Numbered from the stretch's first letter, positions 15,942 to 23,370 are shown. The stretch is DNA of 32,280 nucleotides from Acetobacteraceae bacterium (GCA_027488195.1 JAIYCD010000045.1:1-32280), one strand, 5' to 3'. Program-made: numbers and translations. Notes: generated from the letters alone by a model not told the origin.

Positions 15942-15966
15942 CCTGTCGTGGCAAAGCCACGACAGG
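15942..15966. repeat. Perfect 11-bp hairpin in the fpr-NIPSNAP gap
   Basis: CCTGTCGTGGC (15942-15952) and GCCACGACAGG (15956-15966) pair perfectly across an AAA loop. No T-tract follows on either strand, so it is not a standard terminator. It lies in the 292-base gene-free stretch 15869-16160, which otherwise holds the fpr terminator at its left and the structured repeat at its right. Confidence 0.8.
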
Positions 15967-16047
15967 GCGCCGGGGGGCGGCCACGGGCGAAGGCTGGACA
16001 GTCCGGGCAGCGCGCGCGACGTTGGCAGGGGAAACGACGCACTCCGA

Positions 16048-16152
16048 GAATCCGGCTGCAACGCAGCCGGCGCGCCGCGACCGCCCTGCCAACCAGCGCC
16101 ACATCCCTGCGGCGCGAAGCCAAGCCGGCGGCGCCGGCGCCGGCGTTTGAGG
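16048..16152 (+). repeat. Structured intergenic repeat, copy A (two hairpins)
   Basis: First hairpin CCGGCTGC-AAC-GCAGCCGG (16052-16070); about 40 bases of linker containing CGCGCC and ACCAGC; then a 21-base block (16111-16131) identical to copy B, leading into a GCCGGC-GGC-GCCGGC hairpin (16124-16138), and a tail with TTTGAGGA. The tail's GAGG is the apparent ribosome site of the NIPSNAP gene that starts at 16161. Same orientation as copy B, about 1 kb away. Confidence 0.85.
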
Positions 16153-16160
16153 ACCCAAAT

Positions 16161-16484
16161 ATGTTCGTCGAAGAGCGGATCTACACGATGCATCCCGGCA
16201 CCATCGGGAACTACATCAAGGCCTATGCGGCGGAGGGCCTGGCCATTCAGAAGCCCATCCTCGGGCGGCTGGTCGGCTACTACTCCACCGAATTCGGCCC
16301 GCTGAACCAGGTGATCCACATGTGGGCCTATGAGACGCTGGCCGAGCGCGCCGAGCGCCGCACCAAGCTCTTCGCCAACCAGGCCTGGCTCGACTACCTC
16401 GCCAAGGTGCGCCCCTTCATCGCGACGCAGGAGAGCAAGCTGCTGGTCCCCGCGCCCTTCCTGCAGGTGAAGTGGCAGGACTGA
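16161..16484 (+). CDS. NIPSNAP family protein
   Basis: Small alpha/beta-barrel (dimeric ferredoxin-like) protein of the NIPSNAP family, 107 residues; the bacterial members' role is unknown. The typical start MFVEERIYTMHPGTIGNYIK, the central VGYYSTEFGPLNQVIHMWAY and the AERAERRTKLFANQAWLDYL segment match family members. GAGG ten bases before the ATG is part of the structured repeat's tail. It is followed five bases later by the RibD-like reductase gene, so they form an operon. Start chosen because conservation begins there; the frame is open upstream only across the repeat. Confidence 0.93.
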   Translation: MFVEERIYTMHPGTIGNYIKAYAAEGLAIQKPILGRLVGYYSTEFGPLNQVIHMWAYETLAERAERRTKLFANQAWLDYLAKVRPFIATQESKLLVPAPFLQVKWQD

Positions 16485-16489
16485 GCCAC

Positions 16490-17029
16490 ATGTCCGGGCG
16501 CGTCGCCTATATCGCGGCCAGCCTGGACGGCTTCATCGCGGCCGAGGATGGCTCGGTCGCCTGGCTGGAACCCTTCCAGGCGACCGATTACGGCTATGCC
16601 GATTTCTTCGCCGGCATCGGCACGCTGGTCATGGGGCGTTCGACCTATGACCAGGTGCTGCGCTTCGGCCCCTGGCCCTATGCGGGCAAGCCCTGCCTGG
16701 TGCTGAGCCGCCGGGGCATCGCCCATCCGCCGGACGGCGTGGAAGCCTGGAAGGGTGACCTCGCCTCGCTCGCCGCGCATCTGCGCGCGGCCGAGGGGCG
16801 CGTCTGGGTGGTGGGCGGCGGGCAGCTCATCGCGGGGCTGCTGGCGGAGGGCGCGATCACGGAACTGGACCTCTTCACCATGCCGGTGCTGCTGGGCCGG
16901 GGCATTCCCCTTTTCGCCGGCGGCCACCCACCCGCCCAGGCGCTGACCCTGCTGGATACGCAGACCTGGCCCAACGGCGTGGTGCGGCTGCGCTACGCAA
17001 TTGCCGCAGCGACACCAGCCAAGGAATAG
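16490..17029 (+). CDS. Dihydrofolate reductase/RibD C-terminal family reductase
   Basis: NAD(P)H-binding DHFR-fold protein of the RibD-C group (179 residues), usually a stand-alone reductase of uncertain substrate in bacteria, distinct from true folate enzymes. Motifs: RVAYIAASLDGFIAAEDGSV at the N-terminus, GTLVMGRSTYDQVLRFGPWP, LVLSRRGIAHPPDGVEAW, and the nucleotide-binding VWVVGGGQLIAGLLAEGAIT with DLFTMPVLLGRGIPLF. Start at ATG 16490, five bases after the NIPSNAP stop; a GTG at 16472 inside that gene is a poorer option. Downstream lies the second copy of the structured repeat. Confidence 0.93.
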   Translation: MSGRVAYIAASLDGFIAAEDGSVAWLEPFQATDYGYADFFAGIGTLVMGRSTYDQVLRFGPWPYAGKPCLVLSRRGIAHPPDGVEAWKGDLASLAAHLRAAEGRVWVVGGGQLIAGLLAEGAITELDLFTMPVLLGRGIPLFAGGHPPAQALTLLDTQTWPNGVVRLRYAIAAATPAKE

Positions 17030-17042
17030 CGCCGCGCCGTGA

Positions 17043-17142
17043 AAATCCGGCCGCAACGCGGCCGGCGCGCCCAGACTGCCTTCACGACCAGCCCACCCGT
17101 AGCGGCGCGAAGCCAAGCCGGCGGAGCCGGCGCCCGGCGCCT
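17043..17142 (+). repeat. Structured intergenic repeat, copy B (two hairpins)
   Basis: First hairpin CCGGCCGC-AAC-GCGGCCGG (17047-17065), second hairpin GCCGGC-GGA-GCCGGC (17117-17131), joined by a linker with CGCGCC and ACCAGC; the 21-base block 17104-17124 is identical to copy A. Compared with copy A, one stem pair has changed from T-A to C-G on both sides, so the stem is preserved. It sits between the RibD-like stop and the TRAP terminator. Confidence 0.85.
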
Positions 17143-17151
17143 GAGGGCATC

Positions 17152-17180
17152 AAAAACTTCTCCGCCTATTGGCGGAGAAG
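17152..17180 (-). terminator. Terminator overlapping the end of the TRAP large-permease gene
   Basis: On the minus strand the arms CTTCTCCGCC and GGCGGAGAAG (17157-17180) are followed by TTTTT (17152-17156). The left arm encodes the last residues Leu-Leu-Arg-Gln region and the TAG stop lies in the four-base loop with its edge, so the terminator is embedded in the gene's own 3' end. Confidence 0.88.
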
Positions 17181-18467
17181 ATAATCCGGCAGCCAGGTGA
17201 CGATCTCCGGGAAGATGGTGATCAGCACCACCGTCAGCACCAGCATCATGAAGAAGGGCAGCGACGCCCAGGCCACCTCGGTCTGTTCCTTCCCCGTCAT
17301 CGTCTGCATGACGAAGAGGTTGAAGCCGAGCGGGGGTGAGATCTCCGCGATCTCCACCAGCAGGATGATGAAGATGCCGAACCACACGAGGTCGAAGCCC
17401 GCATGCTGCACCATCGGCACGACGACCGAGGTGGTCAGCACGATCATGGACACGCCATCCAGCGCCGTGCCCAGGATGAGATAGACCACGGTCAGGATCG
17501 CGATGATCGCGTAGGGCCCGAGATCGGCGGCGGCGACGGCGGCGGCGAGCGCGCCGGGAATGCCCGTCAGCGCCATCGCCTTGGTCAGGAAGGCAGCCCC
17601 CGCCAGGATGAACATGATCATGCAGGACAGCCGCGTGGCCCCGGCGAGGCTGTCGATGAAGCTCCGCCAGGTCAGGCAGCGGGTCACGGCCGCGAGAAAC
17701 AGGCTGCCGAAGACGCCGAAGGCGGCCGCCTCGGTCGCCGTCGCCCAGCCCACGAACATGGTGCCGATGACGCCGATGATGAGCAGCGCGCAGGGGATGA
17801 GCTGCGCCGATTGCCGGAGCTTCTCCATGAAGCTCAGGCGCGGCTCCGCATCGGGCTGCTTCTTCGGATTCAGGATCGCCCAGACGATGATGTAGAGGCT
17901 GAACAGCCCCATCACGATCGCGCCCGGGATCATGCCCGCGATGAAGACGCGCACGATCGAGACCTCGGCCGCGACGGCGTAGACCACCATGATGATCGAG
18001 GGCGGGATGAGGATGCCGAGCGTGCCCGCGGTGGCGAGGCTGCCGATGGCCACCCCCTCGTCATAGCCGCGCCGCTTGAGTTCCGGCAGCGCGATCTTGC
18101 TGACGGTCGCGCAGGTCGCGGCCGAGGAGCCGGAGACGCTGCCGAAGATGCCGCAGGCCAGGATGTTCACATGCAGCAGGCGCCCGGGGATGCGCCGCAC
18201 CCAGGGGGCGAGGCCGTTGAACAGCTCCTCCGAGAGCTTGGTGCGGAACAGGATCTCGCCCATCCAGATGAACATGGGCAGGGCGGCGAGCGTCCAGGAG
18301 CCGGTGCTCTCCCAATAGGCCGAGGCCAGGAACAGGCCCGGCGTCGGGTTCACGATCGACATGGCGATATAGCCGGTGCCGGCGAGTGCCAACGCGATCC
18401 AGAGCCCGCTGCCCAGCAGCAGGCAGAGCAGCACCAGCAGCAGCAGCGCGATGTTCAGCATGTCCAT
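17166..18467 (-). CDS. TRAP transporter large permease (DctM family)
   Basis: The 12-TM subunit that couples periplasmic binding-protein delivery of an organic acid to ion import (433 residues, normal length). Hydrophobic helices run throughout, starting with MLNIALLLLVLLCLLLGSGL. Family landmarks are FLASAYWESTGSWTLAALPM with MFIWMGEILFRTKLSEELFN, GSVSGSSAATCATVSKIALP, GYDEGVAIGSLATAGTLGIL with IPPSIIMVVYAV, and LILGTALDGVSMIVLTTSVV. The C-terminal part has IAEISPPLGFNLFVMQTMTG, again typical. It starts three bases after the small-permease stop and ends inside a terminator hairpin. Substrate unknown. Confidence 0.96.
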   Translation of the reverse strand: MDMLNIALLLLVLLCLLLGSGLWIALALAGTGYIAMSIVNPTPGLFLASAYWESTGSWTLAALPMFIWMGEILFRTKLSEELFNGLAPWVRRIPGRLLHVNILACGIFGSVSGSSAATCATVSKIALPELKRRGYDEGVAIGSLATAGTLGILIPPSIIMVVYAVAAEVSIVRVFIAGMIPGAIVMGLFSLYIIVWAILNPKKQPDAEPRLSFMEKLRQSAQLIPCALLIIGVIGTMFVGWATATEAAAFGVFGSLFLAAVTRCLTWRSFIDSLAGATRLSCMIMFILAGAAFLTKAMALTGIPGALAAAVAAADLGPYAIIAILTVVYLILGTALDGVSMIVLTTSVVVPMVQHAGFDLVWFGIFIILLVEIAEISPPLGFNLFVMQTMTGKEQTEVAWASLPFFMMLVLTVVLITIFPEIVTWLPDYLLRQ

Positions 18468-18470
18468 GGG

Positions 18471-19016
18471 CTACATCTCCGCCGAGAAATCGCCGCGCGC
18501 GGCACGTTCTTCGGCGGCGCGGACGTAGCTGGGCTTCTGGCCGCGCAGCACGGTGACGAATTCGTCGAGGATGGCGATGAGCAGGATGCCCGAGCCCATG
18601 GGGATGGCGAGCTTGGGGATCCAGATCAGGAAGGGCACGCTGCCCTGCGCCACCTCCTCGATCTCGCGCGAGAACATGGCGTCCGAGAAGGTCCAGTACA
18701 CGATGTAGCTGACCAGCACGGCGGCCAGGGCCAGCACCGCCAGCTCGATCCAGCGGCGCATCGCGGGCCCGGCCTTGTCGATGAAGAGGCCGACGCGGAT
18801 CAGCTCGCCGCGCTTGAAGGTATAGGCCAGCGCGAAGAAGGTGGTGGCGACGCAGAGATAGGCGGTGAAGTCATCGGCGCCGGGCAGCTGGATATTGCCC
18901 TGGCGGAGGAAGACCTGCGCCATCATCACGAAGAAGATGCCGAAGAGCGAGAGCGCGGCGAGGCCGGCGCTGACCAGGTAGAGCCCGTCCAGCGCGCGGC
19001 GCAGCAAGGTGTTCAT
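18471..19016 (-). CDS. TRAP transporter small permease (DctQ family)
   Basis: Four-helix membrane subunit that pairs with the DctM-type permease (181 residues). The first helix is LYLVSAGLAALSLFGIFFVM, followed by QVFLRQGNIQLPGADDFTAY, a strongly conserved DctQ segment, TTFFALAYTFKRGELIRVGL, and the final helix after IWIPKLAIPMGSGILLIAIL. The C-terminus is charged and cytoplasmic. The stop is three bases before the large-permease start, so the two are coupled. A 176-bp gap to the binding-protein gene upstream carries a hairpin. Confidence 0.95.
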   Translation of the reverse strand: MNTLLRRALDGLYLVSAGLAALSLFGIFFVMMAQVFLRQGNIQLPGADDFTAYLCVATTFFALAYTFKRGELIRVGLFIDKAGPAMRRWIELAVLALAAVLVSYIVYWTFSDAMFSREIEEVAQGSVPFLIWIPKLAIPMGSGILLIAILDEFVTVLRGQKPSYVRAAEERAARGDFSAEM

Positions 19017-19172
19017 GCGAAGGTGTCGCGGATCATGGGCGGGGTGCCTTTCGGCCTGGTGTCACGCGATGTTCGGCCCGGCGGCTTGGTCGGCGCAAGG
19101 GCTTGCGGCGCAGTGCAAGCCCGGCGCGCGGCGGCGATGCACGCCGCTTGCGCAACCGGGTCCATCCATTGT

Positions 19173-19188
19173 GCAGCCCTTGGGCTGC
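19173..19188 (-). terminator. Hairpin between the TRAP binding-protein and permease genes
   Basis: GCAGCCC (19173-19179) and GGGCTGC (19182-19188) pair with a two-base loop just after the binding-protein stop. There is no T-tract, so partial termination or 3'-end protection is likelier than full termination; this would give more binding protein than permease, common in TRAP operons (inference). The rest of the 176-base gap 19017-19192 shows no gene. Confidence 0.5.
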
Positions 19189-19192
19189 CGCT

Positions 19193-20170
19193 TCAGCCGC
19201 GATAGGCGGCGATGACGCGGGCGCCGTCCTCGCCGGCGCGGGCGACCCATTCGCGGGTCATCTCCTGGCCGATGCGGTCCAGCGCCTCCAGCAGCGCGGG
19301 CGAGGGCCGGGCCACGGTCATGCCGCGCTGGGCCAGCGTCGCCTCGCTCTGCGCGATCGCTTCCTCCGCCAGGCGCCAGCCGGCGGCTTCGGCCGCGGTG
19401 GCCGCGGTGCGGATCGCGGCCTGGTCGGCCGCCGAGAGCGCCTCGAAGGCGCGGCGGTTGACGAAGACGGCGTTGCGCGTGTGGGTGAAGCCGACGGGCG
19501 TATAGATGCGGCTGAAATCCCAGGCGCTGCTGTCCACGCCGGTCGCCGCACTCGTCACCATCGCGTTCACCACGCCGGTGGCGAAGGCCTGCGGCACTTC
19601 GGCCGCCTGGATCAGGGCGGGGTTCGCGCCGATCAGGGTCGCGAAGCGGTTCGTCATCACGCTGAAGGTGCGGAAGCGGGAACCGCGCAGCGCCTCCAGC
19701 GTGTCCACCGGGGTGTTGGTGTAGAAGCCCGAATTCGGCCAGGCGACGGAATAGAGCAGCGAGAGGCCCTGGCGCTGGAAGCGCGCCTCGATATAGGGGC
19801 GCGTCAGCTCGTTCAGGCGGCGGGCCTGGGCGATGGTCGGCGCCAGCATGGGCACGCCGTCGATCTCGAAGAACGGGTCCTCATTGCCATAGGCGCTGAG
19901 CAGGATCTCGCCCAGCTGCACCTGGCCCTGCTGCACGCCGCGCTTGATCTGCGCCATCGGCAGCAGCGAGGCGTTGGAATGCAGCTGCACCTGCACGCGG
20001 CCGGCGGTGGCGGTCTGCATCGCTTCGATGAAGGCGCGGTTGTTGCGGGTGTGGAAGTTGCCGTCCGGATAGGGGGTGGCCATCTGCCAGCGGGCCTGGG
20101 CGTGGCCGAGCGTCGGCAGCAGGGGGGCGGTGGCGCCAGCGGCCAGCAGGGTGCGGCGGGTCACGGTCAT
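19193..20170 (-). CDS. TRAP transporter solute-binding protein (DctP family)
   Basis: Periplasmic binding subunit of the TRAP system (325 residues). The leader VTRRTLLAAGATAPLL through LGHAQA has paired arginines and a short hydrophobic core, so a Tat-type signal is likely. Family features are RWQMATPYPDGNFHTRNNRA, LLPMAQIKRGVQQGQVQLGE, FFEIDGVPMLAPTIAQARRL, SGFYTNTPVDTLEALRGSRF (the conserved carboxylate-binding Arg region), and FTHTRNAVFVNRRAFEALSA near the end. GGAGAAG lies about ten bases before the ATG. It is first in the operon with the DctQ and DctM genes. The bound solute cannot be read from sequence; C4-dicarboxylates and amino or keto acids are all possible. Confidence 0.95.
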   Translation of the reverse strand: MTVTRRTLLAAGATAPLLPTLGHAQARWQMATPYPDGNFHTRNNRAFIEAMQTATAGRVQVQLHSNASLLPMAQIKRGVQQGQVQLGEILLSAYGNEDPFFEIDGVPMLAPTIAQARRLNELTRPYIEARFQRQGLSLLYSVAWPNSGFYTNTPVDTLEALRGSRFRTFSVMTNRFATLIGANPALIQAAEVPQAFATGVVNAMVTSAATGVDSSAWDFSRIYTPVGFTHTRNAVFVNRRAFEALSAADQAAIRTAATAAEAAGWRLAEEAIAQSEATLAQRGMTVARPSPALLEALDRIGQEMTREWVARAGEDGARVIAAYRG

Positions 20171-20261
20171 GGGCGGGCTTCTCCGGGAAGGGTGTCTCTC
20201 TGGGTGGGATCATCGGCCGGGCCATGCACTTGGCGCAAGCCCGGCATTTGTGGCGAACAGG

Positions 20262-20525
20262 TCAGGGCCGCAGCGGGCCGGCCAGGAAACCGTCCAGCAG
20301 CTCCAGCCGGTCATTGCCGAAGAACAGCTTGCCCTCGGCGGTGACCATGGGCAGCCCGAAGACGCCCTCGGCGATCGCCTCCTCCGTATGGGCGGCAAGC
20401 TGCGCCTTCCAGCGCTCGTCGCTGGTGGCGGCGATCACCGCCTCCGGGTCCAGCCCCGCCTCGCTCCAATAGGCGTCACGCTCAACAGCCTCGCCGATCT
20501 GCGGGGCACTCGCTGCCGCTGGCAC
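20262..20525 (-). pseudogene. Remnant of a DsbA-fold 2-hydroxychromene-2-carboxylate isomerase/kappa-GST protein
   Basis: Only the C-terminal part of this family is present: EAGLDPEAVIAATSDERWKA, AHTEEAIAEGVFGLPMVTAE and GKLFFGNDRLELLDGFLAGP are its closing helix and strand motifs. The usual protein has about 200 residues; here roughly 75 remain after GTG-only start possibilities, and the N-terminal thioredoxin half is missing. The broken end abuts the broken ABC binding-protein remnant on the other strand near 20505, so a deletion has joined the two. Its frame is open to 20525, but the first dozen residues do not match the family. Confidence 0.75.
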
Positions 20526-20745
20526 CGGTGATCGGCCCCATCGCCTTCAGCACCGCCATGGTGCGCGAGGATTGGCTCGCCTCCAACCGCAGGCCTTCAG
20601 CACCGCGCTGGCCGAGGCGCTGCGCCTCATTCGCACCGACGCCTCGGTCTATGAGGAAGTCAGCCGCGAGGAATTCGCGCAGGTTCCGCCGGATGCCGTG
20701 GAGGCCGGCACGGCGCGGCTGCTGGGCACCGCCGGCATCGCGTGA
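20505..20745 (+). pseudogene. Remnant of an ABC (NMT1/SsuA-like) solute-binding protein
   Basis: Two short frames read like the end of a nitrate/sulfonate/thiamine-type binding protein: VIGPIAFSTAMVREDWLASN in the frame of 20528, then QAFSTALAEALRLIRTDA, SVYEEVSREEFAQVPPDA and VEAGTARLLGTAGIA ending at a TGA (20743-20745) in another frame. The switch at about 20590 needs an indel. The N-terminal three quarters of the protein are absent. The stop lies two bases before the permease start, the spacing of an intact operon. Family assignment rests on context and on motif pattern. Confidence 0.6.
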
Positions 20746-20747
20746 GC

Positions 20748-21068
20748 ATGAAATTCAGTCCGGCGCTGCTCGCCAGGCAGGTGCTGCTGGTCGCCTTGGG
20801 CGAATTGCTCACCCACACCTGGGTGACGGCGCAGGAAGCGGTTGCGGGCTTCCTCATCGGCTCCACGCTGGGCAGCCTCTGCGGGCTGCTGCTCTGGCTT
20901 TCGCCCGGCTTCGCCTCCGTGGTGCGGCCGGTGATGATCGCGATCAATGCCGTGCCCAAGATCGCGCTCGCCCCGCTCATCATCGTGTGGTTCGGCATCG
21001 GGATGGAGGCGAAGATCGCCATCGCCGCCATCCTCACCTTCATCGAGAGCAAGGCGCGCTGGGCATGA
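20748..21068 (+). pseudogene. ABC transporter permease (SsuC/TauC type), internally deleted
   Basis: 106 codons where the family has about 250. The reading LLARQVLLVALGELLTHTWV jumps from the first helix to the segment before the second helix; then TAQEAVAGFLIGSTLGSLCG and INAVPKIALAPLIIVWFGIG follow as in intact permeases; then AILTFIESKARWA jumps from mid-protein to what looks like the natural C-terminus. The EAA loop that contacts the ATPase is missing, so it cannot work. Both gaps keep the frame, and the TGA still overlaps the ATPase ATG (ATGA), so the ends of the gene are original. Confidence 0.75.
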
Positions 21069-21844
21069 GCGGGGATGTGGTCCTGCGCGCGGATGCGCTC
21101 TCGCTCAGCTTCCCCGGTGTCGTCGCCTTCACCGGCATTTCCTTCGCGCTGCGCAGGCGGGAGGTGCTGGCCATCGTCGGTCCCTCGGGCTGCGGCAAAT
21201 CCTCGCTCTTCAACGTGATCGCGGGGTTGCAGGCGCCCTCCGAGGGCCGCGTCGAGGTGCTGGGCCAGCCCGTGGCGGGGGCGACCGGCCATGTCGGCTA
21301 CATGCTGCAGAAGGATTTGCTGCTGCCCTGGCGCAATCTGCTGGACAATGTGCTGCTCGGCCTCGAAATCCGCGGCATGACGCGCGCCGAGGCCGAGGCG
21401 CGGGCGCGGGGCCTGATCGAGGCCTATGGCCTCAAGGGCTTCGAGAGCGTGAAGCCCGGCACGCTCTCGGGCGGCATGCGCCAGCGCGTCGCCTTCATGC
21501 GCACCCTCGCACCCTAGCCCGAGGTGGTGCTGCTGGACGAGCCGTTCTCGGCGCTGGGTTTCCAGACGAAGCTGCTGCTCCAGCGCGAGGTGCGGTCCAT
21601 CATCCGCGAGCGCGCGAAAAGCGCCATCCCGGTGACGCATGACATCGGCGAGGCGATCGTGATGGCGGACCGCGTGCTGGTGCTGAGCCGGCGGCCCGGC
21701 ACCATCAAATCCATCCATGTCATCGCGCTGCCCGATGCGGTGCGGGACCCCGTGGCGGCGCGCCGCACGCCCGAATTCCAGGCCTATTTCGACGGCATCT
21801 GGAGCGAGCTGGACCAGCCGGTCGAGGCGCCTGCGCCTCGCTAA
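21065..21844 (+). pseudogene. ABC transporter ATPase (SsuB/TauB type) interrupted by an in-frame TAG
   Basis: Reads as one frame of 259 codons except TAG at 21515-21517. Before the stop: Walker A GPSGCGKSS at about residues 39-47, Q-loop GYMLQKDLLLPWRN, signature LSGGMRQRVAFMRTLAP. After it, in the same frame: EVVLLDEPFSALGFQTKLLL (Walker B; the D-loop Asp is Gly), IPVTHDIGEAIVMADRVLVL (H-loop) and VIALPDAVRDPVAARRTPEF. GAG to TAG by one change would restore MRTLAPEPEVV. The truncated 150-residue product lacks Walker B, so it is inactive. The same stretch 21842-21968 holds palindromic repeats. Confidence 0.85.
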
Positions 21845-21936
21845 AGCATGGCGAGGCGCCTGCGCCTCGCTGAAGCATGGGGGGGCGCCTGCGCCTCGCT
21901 GAAGCGTGGGGGGCGCCCGCGCCCCGCTGAGGCGTG
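21824..21936. repeat. 28-29-bp palindromic tandem repeat, four copies
   Basis: The core GGCGCCTGCGCCTCGCTGA recurs at about 21826, 21855, 21884 and 21912 (periods 29, 29, 28), the last copy diverged. The first two copies hold GAGGCGC-CT-GCGCCTC, a perfect 7-bp hairpin; the later ones keep a shorter one. The block spans the end of the broken ATPase gene and the gap before the LRR-kinase gene, so the ATPase's last codons are within copy 1. Confidence 0.85.
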
Positions 21937-21968
21937 GCGGATCGCGCAATCTCCGCTATGGCTCGCCG

Positions 21969-23258
21969 ATGAGCCTCGCCACCCTCGATGCCTTGCGCCG
22001 CGGCGCGCTGGCCGGCGCCCGCGAATTGCGGCTGCCCGGCTGCGGCCTCGCGGCATTCCCGCGCGAGATCTTCGGCCTGGCGGAGACGCTGGAGGTGCTG
22101 GACCTCGGCGGCAATGCGCTCTCCGCCTTGCCGGACGATCTCGGCCGCCTCGCCCGGCTGCGCGTGTTCTTCGCCTCGGGCAATCGCTTCGAGCGTCTGC
22201 CGCCCGCGCTGGGCGATTGCGCGGCGCTGAGCCAGGTGGGTTTCCGTGCCACCGGCCTGAGCGAGGTGCCGGAAGAGGCGCTGCCGCCGCGGCTGCGCTG
22301 GCTCACCCTCACCGACAACCGGATCGCGGCGCTGCCCGAGGCGCTGGGGCGAAGGCCCTTCCTGCAAAAGCTCATGCTCTCCGGCAATGCGCTGGACCGG
22401 CTGCCGGACAGCCTGGCCGATGCGCCGCGGCTCGAGCTGCTGCGCATCGGCGCCAATCGCTTCGAGGCGCCGCCGGGCTGGCTGGCGGAGCATCCGGCGC
22501 TCGCCTGGCTCGGCCTGTCGGGCGGGGATGGCATGGAGGCGCCGGCGGCGCGGGCGGTGCCGTGGCGGGACCTCGCCCTCGGCCCCTTGCTGGGCGAGGG
22601 GGCTTCCGGCCAGGTGCATCAGGCGCTGTGGCGGGAGGCTGATGCCGTGCCGCCGCGGCCGGTCGCGCTCAAGCTGTTCAAGGGCGCCATGACCAGCGAT
22701 GGGCTGCCGCAAGACGAGATGGCGGCCTGCCTCGCGGCCGGGCCGCACCCGCGGCTGGTGGGTGCGCTGGGGCAGCTGCGGGACCATCCGGAGGGCCGCG
22801 CCGGCCTGCTCATGCCGCTCATTCCCGCGCATTGGCGTGTGCTGGGCGGGCCACCCAGCCTCGAGAGCTGCACGCGCGATGTCTATGACCCGGGCCTGCG
22901 CCTGGCCGCGCCCGCCGCGCTGCGCCTGGCACGCGGCATCGCGGAGGCGGTCGCGCATCTGCACGCGCGGGGCGTGCTGCATGGCGATCTCTACGCGCAC
23001 AACATCCTGTGGGACGGCGCTGCGGGCCAGGCGGTGCTGACCGATTTCGGCGCGGCCAGCCGGCTGCGCCGTGGCCGGGACGAGGCGCTGACGCGGCTTG
23101 AAATCCGCGCCTTCGGCCTCCTGGTCGAGGAGCTGCGCGCGCTGGTTTCGGGGGAAGGCGCGGAGACGGCGCGGCTGCGTGAGATGGCGCGGCGCTGCCT
23201 CGCGACACGGGCGGCGGAGAGGCCGTCGATGGCGGAGGTCGCGGCGGGGCTGCGGTGA
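21969..23258 (+). CDS. Leucine-rich-repeat protein kinase
   Basis: Eukaryote-like protein kinase with an N-terminal LRR domain (429 residues, cytoplasmic; no membrane helix or signal). Residues about 19-185 hold seven to eight LRR units such as LEVLDLGGNALSALPDDLGR and LQKLMLSGNALDRLPDSLAD. The kinase part has the Gly-loop GEGASGQV at 209, the ATP lysine K235 in VALKLFKG, the catalytic loop HGDLYAHNIL at 338 (HGD in place of HRD, Asp340 kept, Asn present), and DFG at 359. The activation segment is short and no APE is clear. GTSD/SCTRDVY-type inserts match known bacterial LRR-kinases of this group. It stands alone behind palindromic repeats; target unknown. Confidence 0.88.
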   Translation: MSLATLDALRRGALAGARELRLPGCGLAAFPREIFGLAETLEVLDLGGNALSALPDDLGRLARLRVFFASGNRFERLPPALGDCAALSQVGFRATGLSEVPEEALPPRLRWLTLTDNRIAALPEALGRRPFLQKLMLSGNALDRLPDSLADAPRLELLRIGANRFEAPPGWLAEHPALAWLGLSGGDGMEAPAARAVPWRDLALGPLLGEGASGQVHQALWREADAVPPRPVALKLFKGAMTSDGLPQDEMAACLAAGPHPRLVGALGQLRDHPEGRAGLLMPLIPAHWRVLGGPPSLESCTRDVYDPGLRLAAPAALRLARGIAEAVAHLHARGVLHGDLYAHNILWDGAAGQAVLTDFGAASRLRRGRDEALTRLEIRAFGLLVEELRALVSGEGAETARLREMARRCLATRAAERPSMAEVAAGLR

Positions 23259-23370
23259 GGCGGGAAGACGGGCGTGGCGGTGGGAGCCGGCATCCCACCC
23301 TCTCCGGGCGGTCTGCCCCGCCGCCGGACCGCTTTCAGGGTGGGCAGCTCACGGCAGGGCCGGGCTTGCC

